Of a DNA stretch of 64,000 bases, positions 23,696 to 31,227 are shown piece by piece. The stretch is from CAVPTL01 sp963727235 (lineage in GTDB: Bacteria > Actinomycetota > Thermoleophilia > Gaiellales > JAICJC01), in the NCBI GenBank assembly GCA_963727235.1, contig CAVSFZ010000009.1:62001-126000 (forward strand), in the 5' to 3' direction. A model generated the notes under the pieces. That model saw only the letters and a program-made list of their open reading frames with translations, was not told the origin of the DNA and ran no database searches. Numbering within the stretch: the first letter of the stretch is position 1; every line of letters starts with the position of its first letter. The position numbers and the translations under genes are program-made.

Positions 23696-24386
23696 CCGGC
23701 ACTTTCTCCGCCCGCCGTACGCTGCCGAGTTCGTGCGCGACGCCGGCCTGCGCTCGGGCGACGTCGCGGTCGATGTCGGCGCGGGCAACGGTCGGCTGAC
23801 GGCACACCTGGCCCGGGTCGCAGGCCGGGTGGTGGCGATCGAACTCGATCCTCGACTCGCCGCAGGACTGCGCGGCCGCTGGCCCAATGTGGACGTGGTC
23901 GAAGCCGACGCCACCGACGTGCGCATGCCGCCCGAGCCGTTCCGGGTGGTCGCCAATCTGCCGTTCAGCCGCACCAACGACCTGCTCCACCACCTGCTCG
24001 ACGACCCAGCGGTACCGCTGACACGGGCCGATGTGATCGTCCAGTGGGGTGTTGCCCGAAAACGCGGCATTCCCTGGCCGAGCACGGTGAACAGCGTCGT
24101 TTGGGGAGCGTCTTTTGCACCCAGCGTCTCCCGCCACCTGCCGCCCGGCGCGTTCGACCCGCCCCCCGCCGTGGACGCCGGCGTGCTGGTGTTTCGACGC
24201 CGCGCACATCCCCTGATCGAGCCGGGCGCGCTGCCGGCCTATGGCCGATTCGTTGCCCGTGGTTTCCGTCACGGGATGCGCGCTGTCGCCCCGGGCCGCG
24301 CGGTCGCACGCATCGCCCAGCCGGGCGCGGGCGCCCGAGACCTCGATCCGTACCAATGGGCCCTGCTCTGGAATCACCTCACTTGA
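23649..24386 (+). CDS. rRNA adenine N6-methyltransferase, Erm/KsgA family
   Basis: The 245-aa protein opens with a basic stretch and HSRHFLRPPYAAEFVRDAG, the GQ(H/N)FL-like start of Erm enzymes. AVDVGAGNGRLTAHLA is the SAM-binding motif I, AIELDPRLA is motif II, EADATDVRMP motif III, and VVANLPFSRTN is the catalytic N-L-P-F motif IV. The C-terminal helical part is present. Known relatives dimethylate A2058 of 23S rRNA and give macrolide-lincosamide-streptogramin B resistance; KsgA acts on 16S rRNA. The SRHFLR opening and strongly basic N-terminus favour Erm. The start is taken as GTG 23649 because the protein is complete from there; no ribosome site precedes it. Confidence 0.85.
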   Translation: MAGRRARSASPPRAHSRHFLRPPYAAEFVRDAGLRSGDVAVDVGAGNGRLTAHLARVAGRVVAIELDPRLAAGLRGRWPNVDVVEADATDVRMPPEPFRVVANLPFSRTNDLLHHLLDDPAVPLTRADVIVQWGVARKRGIPWPSTVNSVVWGASFAPSVSRHLPPGAFDPPPAVDAGVLVFRRRAHPLIEPGALPAYGRFVARGFRHGMRAVAPGRAVARIAQPGAGARDLDPYQWALLWNHLT

Positions 24387-24389
24387 CGT

Positions 24390-24405
24390 GTGACCATATG
24401 GTCAC
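24390..24405. promoter_or_regulatory. Perfect 16-bp palindrome GTGACCATATGGTCAC, probable ArsR operator
   Basis: The palindrome ends 1 base before the TATAGT box of the ArsR gene and covers its -35 to -10 spacer. This size, symmetry and position are typical of an operator for an autorepressing ArsR-family dimer. Binding itself is inferred. Confidence 0.55.
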
Positions 24406-24406
24406 C

Positions 24407-24412
24407 TATAGT
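24407..24412 (+). promoter_or_regulatory. -10 hexamer TATAGT, leaderless start
   Basis: It is 6 bases before GTG 24419, and it is among the best -10 matches in the window. Confidence 0.65.
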
Positions 24413-24418
24413 ATCGAT

Positions 24419-24739
24419 GTGACCGACGACGATCTTGTATTCAAGGCCCTCGCGGATCCGACCCGCCGCTTTCTGCTCGACCTGCTCTTCGCGCGTGACG
24501 GCCGTACGCTCACGGAGCTGGAGTCAGAGCTGGAGATGACGCGCTTCGGCGTGATGAAGCACCTGCGCGTGCTCGAGGCTGCCGACCTGATCGTGTCCCG
24601 CCGGTCCGGCCGGGAGAAGCTGCACTACCTCAACCCGGTACCGATCCGGCTCGTCCACGACCGCTGGATCGACAAGTACACGGAGCGCCGCGTATCGGCG
24701 CTCCTCGACCTCAAACAGGAGTTGGAGGAGAGCGGATGA
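24419..24739 (+). CDS. ArsR-family transcriptional regulator paired with an SRPBCC protein
   Basis: This 106-aa winged-helix protein has VFKALADPTRRFLLDLLFA at the N-terminus, the recognition-helix block LEMTRFGVMKHLRVLEAADL and the wing SRRSGREKLHYLNPVPI. No metal-binding cysteines are present. It belongs to the metal-independent ArsR group that is nearly always next to an AHSA1/SRPBCC gene. GTG 24419 is preferred over ATG 24398 (inside the palindrome) because of the -10 spacing. Its TGA overlaps the ATG of the SRPBCC gene by 4 bases (ATGA), so both proteins are made together. The palindrome upstream suggests autorepression. Confidence 0.9.
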   Translation: MTDDDLVFKALADPTRRFLLDLLFARDGRTLTELESELEMTRFGVMKHLRVLEAADLIVSRRSGREKLHYLNPVPIRLVHDRWIDKYTERRVSALLDLKQELEESG

Positions 24740-25227
24740 GCACCACAACCGACACAACCACCCAAGTCTTCCAGGTGTGGATCAAAGCCAGCCCCGAGAA
24801 GATCTGGGAGGCGATCACCAGCCGCGAGTGGTCGGACAAGTACGGATACAAGGCACCGTTCGAGTACGACCTCCGCCCGGGTGGCGCCTACCGCGTCTAC
24901 TCGAGCGAGGAGATGAAGACGCTCGGCTCTCCCGACGTGATCATCGACGGCGAGGTGATCGAGTCCGATCCGCCCAGGAAGCTGGTGCAGACGTGGCACG
25001 CGCTCTTCGGCCCCGAAACGGCCGGCGAGCCGGTCACGCGGCTGACCTGGGAAATCACCCCGGTGGCCGACGGCATCACGAAGCTGACCGTCGTTCATGA
25101 CGTCACCGGTGCACCGCTGACGGCGAGCATGACCTCAGGCCGGGAAGAGCAGGCAGGCGGGGGCTGGGCCTGGATCCTCAGCGACCTCAAGACGCTGCTG
25201 GAGACCGGCTCATCGCTGCAGGGCTGA
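24736..25227 (+). CDS. SRPBCC/AHSA1-domain protein
   Basis: The 163-aa protein has a helix-grip fold of the activator-of-Hsp90-ATPase type. It opens VFQVWIKASPEKIWEAITSR, then has EYDLRPGGAYRVYSSEE and VIESDPPRKLVQTWHALFG. After LTWEITPVADGITKLTVVHD it ends in a long helix with GWAWILSDLKTLLETG. The fold binds hydrophobic ligands in a deep cavity; the ligand may be what the coupled ArsR regulator responds to, although that is inference. It overlaps the ArsR gene by 4 bases. A strong hairpin terminator starts 5 bases after its stop, so the operon has two genes. Confidence 0.9.
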   Translation: MSTTTDTTTQVFQVWIKASPEKIWEAITSREWSDKYGYKAPFEYDLRPGGAYRVYSSEEMKTLGSPDVIIDGEVIESDPPRKLVQTWHALFGPETAGEPVTRLTWEITPVADGITKLTVVHDVTGAPLTASMTSGREEQAGGGWAWILSDLKTLLETGSSLQG

Positions 25228-25231
25228 GCGA

Positions 25232-25268
25232 TCACGGGAGGCCCCGGAACACCCGGGGCCTCCCGTGA
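25232..25268 (+). terminator. Hairpin terminator with a 16-bp perfect stem
   Basis: The arms at 25232-25247 and 25253-25268 are perfectly complementary, GC-rich and separated by the loop AACAC. There is no T-run, which is usual for terminators in high-GC actinobacteria. It closes the ArsR-SRPBCC operon. Confidence 0.8.
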
Positions 25269-25328
25269 CGTGCGGGCGACCATCTAGACTCACTGCCCGG
25301 AGCGGTCCCGATGTGAAAGTGAGATGAG

Positions 25329-25634
25329 ATGGAGAACGCGCGCGCAGCCCAGCTGCTCGAACAGGTCAGAGCCCGAATCGAGGGCGAGCTCCGGGAGCTC
25401 TCGGATCCCGACGCCGACGAGCCCGACCTGCACCAGACCGAGATCGATCACGGCCGCATCGACGACCTGCGGCGCGAACTCGAGGCGGTGGAACGGGCCG
25501 AGGGCCGCCTGGCTGACGGCACCTACGGCATCTCCATCGAGAGCGGCGAGCCGATCCCCGATGGGCGGTTGGAGGCGATGCCGACAGCGGAGCGCACCGT
25601 GGAGGAAGAGCAGCGTTACCAGCGCGGCGGCTGA
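25329..25634 (+). CDS. DksA/TraR-like protein lacking the zinc-finger cysteines
   Basis: The 101-aa protein has an N-terminal coiled coil (LLEQVRARIEGELRELSD, then DDLRRELEAVERAEGRL) and the C-terminal module of DksA/TraR proteins. That module normally reads GTYGxCxxCGxPIPxxRLxAxPxxxxCxxC. Here it is GTYGISIESGEPIPDGRLEAMPTAERTVEEEQ, so all four zinc-binding cysteines are replaced while the scaffold remains. It could still enter the RNA polymerase secondary channel, as some Cys-poor relatives do, or may have another partner. A GAAAGTGAG ribosome site precedes ATG 25329. TAGACT at 25285-25290 may be the -10 of a transcript with a 5' leader. Confidence 0.8.
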   Translation: MENARAAQLLEQVRARIEGELRELSDPDADEPDLHQTEIDHGRIDDLRRELEAVERAEGRLADGTYGISIESGEPIPDGRLEAMPTAERTVEEEQRYQRGG

Positions 25635-25680
25635 CGCCACCAGCGCACCGCCAGCCGTTCTCCAGCGGCGCAGGTGAGGA

Positions 25681-25724
25681 TCCTCCCAACGACATGGCAG
25701 TGGGTCATGTTTCGATCGGGAGGA
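25681..25724 (+). promoter_or_regulatory. Hairpin able to sequester the ribosome-binding site of the next gene
   Basis: TCCTCCC at 25681-25687 is complementary to GGGAGGA at 25718-25724, the ribosome-binding site for ATG 25731. An inner pair ACATG/CATGT strengthens the stem. If transcribed, the leader could control translation. Confidence 0.35.
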
Positions 25725-25730
25725 AGTGAG

Positions 25731-26300
25731 ATGCGCAATGTCATCGGTATCGTGATCGGAGTGACCGCCGTGGCAATCGGCATGCTGGCCGTGGCGTCAT
25801 CCGCGGGCGCAGCCGCGCCGGCAACGTTGCACGTGCGCGGCACCCAGACGGTCGTGGATGAGGCCGCCGGGACGTACCGCATGCACGGCAGCTTGGTGGG
25901 AGCGTGGGCGACGACCGCGTTCACACCTACCTTCGAGTCGGACACGCTCTTTGTCGGCAAGGGCACCGAGCGGTTCAACGGGTGCGTCGACGCCAATCGA
26001 AACGGCGCGTGCGGAGCCGCCGAGCGCCACGGTGTGCTCAGGTTCTCGTTTGTGTACTGGGCCAACTACGACGCCAAGACCGGGGCATTCCTGCACGGAC
26101 AGTGCGTCCATCCGGTGACCGGGTCGAGCGGCGGGTTTGCCGGCGCGTCGGGTCTGCTGCTGTTCGATGACACCGTCCACGGTGACAAGGTGATCACCAC
26201 CTACAAGGGCCAGCTTCAGTTCGGTGCGACCGCCGCCGCCAAGGCCAAGGCCGCCACCCGGATGACCGCCGCCGCGGCATCCCGCAAGCCCACCTGCTGA
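25731..26300 (+). CDS. Secreted protein of unknown function with Lys/Ala-rich tail
   Basis: The 189-aa protein starts with a signal peptide: MRNVIGIVIG, a hydrophobic core, then SAGAAAPA with likely cleavage near residue 28. The mature domain is mostly beta, with LVGAWATTAFTPTFESD, RFNGCVDANRNGACG and HPVTGSSGGFAGASGLLLFDD. The last part resembles the G(S/T)GxFxGAxGxxxFxD turn of DUF3224/allene-oxide-cyclase-barrel-like exported proteins. Cysteines are paired in spacing that would allow disulphides outside the cell. The last 22 residues are rich in Ala, Lys and Arg. GGGAGGA, which can pair with an upstream complement, precedes ATG 25731. Function is unknown. Confidence 0.72.
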   Translation: MRNVIGIVIGVTAVAIGMLAVASSAGAAAPATLHVRGTQTVVDEAAGTYRMHGSLVGAWATTAFTPTFESDTLFVGKGTERFNGCVDANRNGACGAAERHGVLRFSFVYWANYDAKTGAFLHGQCVHPVTGSSGGFAGASGLLLFDDTVHGDKVITTYKGQLQFGATAAAKAKAATRMTAAAASRKPTC

Positions 26301-26317
26301 GACGAGCGGCTCCAGCC

Positions 26318-26350
26318 GTGCATAAATGGTGCCTGGCACCATTTATGCAC
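26318..26350. repeat. Palindromic repeat R9 (variant arms GTGCATAAA/TTTATGCAC)
   Basis: A perfect 33-base inverted repeat with inner pairs ATGG/CCAT. The outer arms differ from all other copies at the same place on both sides (GTGC/GCAC instead of GTGA/TCAC), so the symmetry is kept. No stop codon is supplied. Confidence 0.93.
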
Positions 26351-26399
26351 GGCGTTTGTGATGTTGCGCACGGACTCGCAAACGCGGATGATCTGTGCG

Positions 26400-27986
26400 A
26401 TGCGCGAGTACCGACTGCTGGGGCGGCTCGAGGTCGCCGACGATGGGCATCCACTGCCGCTGGGCGGGCTGCGGTGCCGGGCCGTGCTGGCCGTGCTGTC
26501 GGTGGCCGCCAACCGGTTCGTGTCCGTCGGTCGGGTGATCGACGAGGTGTGGGGAGAACGCCCACCCGCCACCGCGGCCAATGTGATCCAGGGCCACATC
26601 TCCGACCTGCGGCGGACCCTGGGGCGCGACGCGATCGAGACCAGAGACGACGCCTACCGACTGGTGGCCCCATCCGGGTCGCGTGATCTCGACCAGTTCG
26701 AGCGGCTCACGGCCGACGGGAACGAGGCGCTGCGAAACGGAGGTGCGGACGAGGCGGCCGCCTCCTACCGCGCGGCGCTGGCCCTGTGGCGCGGCGGAGC
26801 TCTGGACGACATCGCCGGCGAGGGCATGCTGGTGGCCGAGTCGGTGCGGCTGGAGGAGATGCGAACGACCGCCCTCGAACGGCGGATCGAGGCCGACCTG
26901 GAGTGTGGCCGGCACGCCGAGCTGATCGGCGAGCTGCAGTCGCTGGTGGCCGAGCACCCGCATCGTGAGCCGTTCAGAGGCGACCTCGCACTCGCGCTCT
27001 ATCGCTCCGGCAGGTCTGTCGAGGCACTGGACGTGCTGCGCGAGGCCCGGCGCGCACTGGACGAGCAGCTCGGGCTCGAGCCTGGCCCGGCGCTGCAGCA
27101 GCTCGAGCGATCAATTTTGCAGCACGACCCCGCCCTCCAAGCGCCGTCCGTCCCGCCCTCGCCGGTTTCGGCAGCGACGCCGATGCGATCGATCATGGTG
27201 GCAGCACTCGCCCGGCGGGACGCCGCACCGGTGGCCGAGCTGGGAGGCCAGATCGCCTCGGTCAGCAACCGCGAGCTGATCATGGCGATGCTGGTCGAGG
27301 ACGCCGCCCGGCTGACCGAGGGGGCCGCAAACCTCACTCGGTTGCGGGCTGTCATGGTCGCCCGCGGCGTCACCGCCCGCTCTGCCGTCTTCACCTCAGC
27401 GGATGTGGGAACGGACATCTCGCGTCTGGCCGCCACTCAGGACGTCGATCTGGCAGTGATCGACGCGACCGCATGCGGTATCGCCGATCACCGGGTGATC
27501 TCGATCCTCGCCGACGCTCCCTGCGACGTGGGCCTGTTGATCGGCGTTCCCGGCGACGGACCGGTGATGGTGCCGTTCTCGGGCGCCCCCGACGACTGGT
27601 CGGCGGTGGAGCTGGCAGCATGGCTGGCGTCGGTCACCGGGCGACCGTTGATGCTGGCCGGCGCCTCGGAGAGCAACGACGGCCGCGACGCCAGCCGACT
27701 GCTCGCCAGCGCTTCGCTGGCAGTTCAGCGGTCGGTGGGCGTCGACGCCCAGCCGCTTTTGGTCGACCCCGACCCGGCGGCGCTGGTGGCGGCTGCCGAG
27801 CCGATGGGCCTGGTCGTGATCGGTCTGCCCGAGCGCCGCACCCAGCGCGCCGATCTCGGCCCCACGCGGACAGCCCTGGTTGAGCGCGAGCACCGCGCCA
27901 CGCTGGTGATGCGACGCGGCCTGCGCCCGGGCGGACTGGCGCCGCCCGGGGCGGAGACGCGGTTCACCTGGACGATCAAGAGCTAG
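26400..27986 (+). CDS. SARP/BTAD transcriptional regulator with C-terminal USP-like domains
   Basis: This is a 528-aa protein. About 1-95 is an OmpR-type winged helix (YRLLGRLEVADDGHPLPLGG, VIDEVWGERPPATAANVIQG), and about 100-245 is the bacterial transcriptional activation domain (LDQFERLTADGNEAL; ELGLEPGPALQQLERSIL-like). The C-terminal half, about 270-520, consists of alternating strands and helices with ARLTEGAANLTRLRAVMVARG and VGLLIGVPGDGPVMVPFSGA, similar to two universal-stress-protein-like modules. It should activate transcription in response to whatever the C-terminal half senses. ATG 26400 gives the usual SARP N-terminus; ATG 26388 or 26361 are alternatives. It converges on the lipoprotein gene with a 4-base overlap. 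Confidence 0.82.
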   Translation: MREYRLLGRLEVADDGHPLPLGGLRCRAVLAVLSVAANRFVSVGRVIDEVWGERPPATAANVIQGHISDLRRTLGRDAIETRDDAYRLVAPSGSRDLDQFERLTADGNEALRNGGADEAAASYRAALALWRGGALDDIAGEGMLVAESVRLEEMRTTALERRIEADLECGRHAELIGELQSLVAEHPHREPFRGDLALALYRSGRSVEALDVLREARRALDEQLGLEPGPALQQLERSILQHDPALQAPSVPPSPVSAATPMRSIMVAALARRDAAPVAELGGQIASVSNRELIMAMLVEDAARLTEGAANLTRLRAVMVARGVTARSAVFTSADVGTDISRLAATQDVDLAVIDATACGIADHRVISILADAPCDVGLLIGVPGDGPVMVPFSGAPDDWSAVELAAWLASVTGRPLMLAGASESNDGRDASRLLASASLAVQRSVGVDAQPLLVDPDPAALVAAAEPMGLVVIGLPERRTQRADLGPTRTALVEREHRATLVMRRGLRPGGLAPPGAETRFTWTIKS

Positions 27987-29269
27987 CAGGGCACCGACGC
28001 CACGCTGGGCGAGTCCTGCGGGTGGAGCACGCCGCCCAGGCTCTGGTCGACTCCGGTGACTGTCATCACGGGATGGACGATCGGCCCCGCGTCGGAGCCG
28101 CCCACGATCCTGACCAGCGTATTGCCGATCACGGCCTGGTGGTTTTGGTCGAGCGTCACGGCTCCGTACGGGGTGGTCAGGCGGAGACCGGCCAGCGCGG
28201 CCATCAGCCGGTTGTGCCTGCTGCCGAGGTCGCCGTGCACGGCGTCGATTGCCTGGAGCACCGCAGCCATCGCATTTCGAAACGGCAGCACGTCAGACTC
28301 CGTCGAGAATTCCACAGGGATTCCGGGGAACGCCCGGTGATAGGCGGCGTGGTATGCACGCCACGCCGGCGAGGCCGGATTCGCGATCCCGGAGATCGCC
28401 CCCACCACCCCACGCAGCTTCGGCCACAGCGGGCCCAGCGCCTTCGCGTCAGTCGGCGGGTAGTACCACAGCGACATCAGCAGGCTGCGGGGGGCGTCGG
28501 GATGGCGGTTGACGTATGCCCTGAGAAATCCTGCCGGAACCACCAGGCCGTAATCCTCGAACATGGCGACGCCGTCTACCGACTCGGGCACCTGGCTGAG
28601 CGGCTGGCCGGTGTCCGAGTAGGCCGGTGTCCATATGTGATCGACCTTGCCGCCGAGGGCGCAGAACTGGGCCGTGAAGGCCGCCACCGACCCCCACCCC
28701 ATCGGCTCGTCTTCAGCCACAGTCGCCGCCCGCCGCCAGCCGAGCCGGCTGTAGGCGAAATCGGCAAGCCCGGCCTGGGACTGCTCCACGTCGGGCTCGA
28801 ACCGGTACAGATTCGGCGGGGAACCCTGCACGGTGGCCTCCCGCGGCCACGACCCGGCGATGATGAACGGCACCGTGGGGTAGCGCCGGGCGACGTCGCG
28901 CATCGCCACCGCGTCGGTCCAGCCGGCGGTTCCCAGCACCGCGTCGACGTGCTCGGTTTCCACCAGCCGAGTCGCCTCCTGAATCAGCCGTCCGTACACC
29001 CCGGTCTCGGTACAGCCCTCGACCAGCTCGATCGGGCGCCCGCCGGCGGTGGCTCCCTCCACCCCACTCGATGCCCCGGCCCCCTCGAGCTTGCCGCCAT
29101 GCTGGAGCAGGGGCAGCTCGGCCGCCGCCAGCGCCCAGTCGTGAGTCGACACCAGCACCCCGGTGCAGTCGACCAACACCCCGATCCGAATCGGCTCAGC
29201 CGAGGATCCGCAAGCGCCGGCGGTGATCGTGATCGCCAGCAGCAGTGCGATCAGGCTACGCCGGATCAA
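27983..29269 (-). CDS. Lipoprotein periplasmic ligand-binding protein (Leu/Ile/Val-type)
   Basis: The 428-aa protein begins with a lipoprotein signal (IRRSLIALLLAITITAGAC, Cys at residue 20 acylated). It has the fold of branched-chain amino-acid/amide-binding proteins: IRIGVLVDCTGVL, VDAVLGTAGWTDAVAMRDVA, FIIAGSWPREA and a C-terminal lobe with GDLGSRHNRLMAALAGLRLTTPYGAVTLDQNHQ. No ABC permease or ATPase gene is nearby. Instead the gene overlaps the 3' end of the propeller kinase gene by 14 bases and follows it in the same direction. A role as the extracytoplasmic sensor of that kinase is therefore more likely than transport, though this is inference. The ligand is unknown. Confidence 0.85.
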   Translation of the reverse strand: MIRRSLIALLLAITITAGACGSSAEPIRIGVLVDCTGVLVSTHDWALAAAELPLLQHGGKLEGAGASSGVEGATAGGRPIELVEGCTETGVYGRLIQEATRLVETEHVDAVLGTAGWTDAVAMRDVARRYPTVPFIIAGSWPREATVQGSPPNLYRFEPDVEQSQAGLADFAYSRLGWRRAATVAEDEPMGWGSVAAFTAQFCALGGKVDHIWTPAYSDTGQPLSQVPESVDGVAMFEDYGLVVPAGFLRAYVNRHPDAPRSLLMSLWYYPPTDAKALGPLWPKLRGVVGAISGIANPASPAWRAYHAAYHRAFPGIPVEFSTESDVLPFRNAMAAVLQAIDAVHGDLGSRHNRLMAALAGLRLTTPYGAVTLDQNHQAVIGNTLVRIVGGSDAGPIVHPVMTVTGVDQSLGGVLHPQDSPSVASVPC

Positions 29270-31100
29270 CGGTCACCCACACTCGGTTTCCCCCGACGGC
29301 AACTCCGTGAGGCGCATCCGGCACGGCGATTCGGCCGACAACCCGGCCGCTGCCGGGATCGATTCGCCACACCTGACGGTCAACCGCGCAGGCCACCCAT
29401 ACGGCGCCGGCACCGACCGCCACGCCATCCGTGCCGCGACCGGTGGCGACGGTGCGCACCACCCGGCCGGAATGGGGATCCAGCTCGTACAGCCGGTCGG
29501 CAAGGGCGCTTGTGATCCACACGTGCCCGGCACCCACGGCGATCGCCTCAGGCGCGGCGGGCAGGTGGTAGACCTGCAAAAGCTTGCCGGTGCTCGGGGC
29601 CACGCGGAACAGCCGCGGATCGAGGGCATCGCCGAGCACCCATACCGAGCCCTCACCCACCGCCAGCCCGATCAGAGCGGAGCGGAAGTGGGCTGCGGTC
29701 GTCGGGTCGGGGTAGGGCATCAGCTCATCGGTGGCGACCCGTAGCCTGGCCGGCCCGGTGGTCAGCCGATTGATGTCGGGACACCCGGCGGTGTACACCA
29801 CCCCATCCCCCGCTCCGATGCTGCAGGGCACAACGTCGACGCCGTCGATGCGCGCGCCGGTGAGAGCGTCGTAGCGGGTCACGTTTCCGCCGAACAGCGA
29901 TGGCCCGTCGCTGGCGACGTAGACGGTGCCGTCGAGCATCGCCAGGTCCCGGGGATAGCCGATCGCAGGAATGCGCTCGGTCTCACCGGTGCTGGGGGCG
30001 ATCCGGTAGAGCGATCCCGAGAGGTAGTCGGCCGCCCACACGCGAGCACCGGCCTCGATCGCCGTGGGGTGCTGCGACACCGGGTAGCGCCCGGTCACCT
30101 TCCCCGTCGCGGGGTCGATCTGCACCACCGAGCCGGTGCGAGCGGCCGCGGGAGACGAGCTCGGCCTGGTGATCAGCACCGCAGCGACGACCGCAGCCGC
30201 CACCAGCACCGCCAGCGCGGCGATCAGCCAGGGACGCCGACGCGACCGCGGCCGCTCGAGACCGAGCGCATCCCGGGCGCGATCGACCAGCTCCCGGCAG
30301 GTTTCCGGCCGTTCCCCGGGGTCCTTGGCGAGCGCCGAGGCGATCACCGCGTCGAGCGCCGCGGGCAGCTCGGAGCGGCGTTCGCCCAACCGCGGCGGCG
30401 GCTGCTCCAGATGGGCGAACACCAACTCCATGTCGGAGTCGCACACGAACGGCACCTCACCGGTGAGGCACTCGAACAGCATGCAACCCAGCGAGTAGAC
30501 GTCGGCGCGCCCGTCCAGCGGGTCGCCGCGTATCTGCTCGGGGGCGATGTAGGCGAGCGTGCCCATGAGCCGCTGTGACACCTCGCTGTGCGCGCTGTCG
30601 CGCACGCTGGTGGTGATCCCGAAGTCGGCCAGGTAGCAGTGCTCCCGCCCGCGCTGGTCGTCGATCAGGACGTTGCTGGGCTTCACATCGCGGTGCACCA
30701 AACCGGCGGCGTGAGCGGCGTCCAGTGCCTCGGCCACCTGGGCCATCAGCGCGATCGTGCGGGATGGATCGAGGCAGCCCTCGCGCTTGAGGATCGCCCG
30801 CAGGTCGCTGCCCTCCACCAGGCGCATGGCGATGTACACGTGCCCGTCGGCCTCGCCCGCCGAGTAGATCGGGATCACGTTGGGGTGGTCGAGGCCGGCG
30901 GCAATCCGCGACTCGCTCAGAGTCCGCTCTTTGAACCCCGGATCGTCGGCGTACTCGGGTGCCAGCACCTTCACCGCCACCGCGCGCGCCAGCCGCAGAT
31001 CCACCCCGCGATACACCTCTCCCATCCCGCCGCGTCCGATCAGCGACTCCAGGGTGTACCCCGCGATCTGTTGCCCTGGACTAAGAGGTTGAGTATCCAC
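29256..31100 (-). CDS. PknB-type Ser/Thr protein kinase with extracellular beta-propeller
   Basis: The 614-aa membrane protein has an active-looking Hanks kinase domain (about 14-275): GRGGMGEVYR, Lys44 in AVAVKVL, HRDVKPSN (D138), DFG (159-161) and APE. A single hydrophobic segment at about 286-306 spans the membrane. The outer part has six or so YVTN/NHL-type blades (PATGKVTGRYPVSQHPTAIE, VWAADYLSGSLYRI, AIAVGAGHVWITSA, GVAVGAGAVWVA), replacing the PASTA domains of PknB. The last blades end at a short DPA C-terminus. The kinase and the lipoprotein binding protein overlap, so a two-part sensor (ligand-binding lipoprotein, propeller and kinase) is proposed. Its substrates are not evident from the context. 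Confidence 0.88.
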   Translation of the reverse strand: MDTQPLSPGQQIAGYTLESLIGRGGMGEVYRGVDLRLARAVAVKVLAPEYADDPGFKERTLSESRIAAGLDHPNVIPIYSAGEADGHVYIAMRLVEGSDLRAILKREGCLDPSRTIALMAQVAEALDAAHAAGLVHRDVKPSNVLIDDQRGREHCYLADFGITTSVRDSAHSEVSQRLMGTLAYIAPEQIRGDPLDGRADVYSLGCMLFECLTGEVPFVCDSDMELVFAHLEQPPPRLGERRSELPAALDAVIASALAKDPGERPETCRELVDRARDALGLERPRSRRRPWLIAALAVLVAAAVVAAVLITRPSSSPAAARTGSVVQIDPATGKVTGRYPVSQHPTAIEAGARVWAADYLSGSLYRIAPSTGETERIPAIGYPRDLAMLDGTVYVASDGPSLFGGNVTRYDALTGARIDGVDVVPCSIGAGDGVVYTAGCPDINRLTTGPARLRVATDELMPYPDPTTAAHFRSALIGLAVGEGSVWVLGDALDPRLFRVAPSTGKLLQVYHLPAAPEAIAVGAGHVWITSALADRLYELDPHSGRVVRTVATGRGTDGVAVGAGAVWVACAVDRQVWRIDPGSGRVVGRIAVPDAPHGVAVGGNRVWVTVDPA

Positions 31101-31215
31101 GAGCGATCGTCACCGACTTTTTCACGAGTTTGTGATTAAGGCAACCAGAAGCCCTGAAGGATCCCGCACCCCGCTTGCGTTCCGCTGGTGATCTGCTGGC
31201 GGCCGCCCGTGTGAG

Positions 31216-31221
31216 TAGGCT
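31216..31221 (+). promoter_or_regulatory. -10 hexamer TAGGCT, leaderless start
   Basis: It is 6 bases before GTG 31228. Confidence 0.6.
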
Positions 31222-31227
31222 CCGCCG

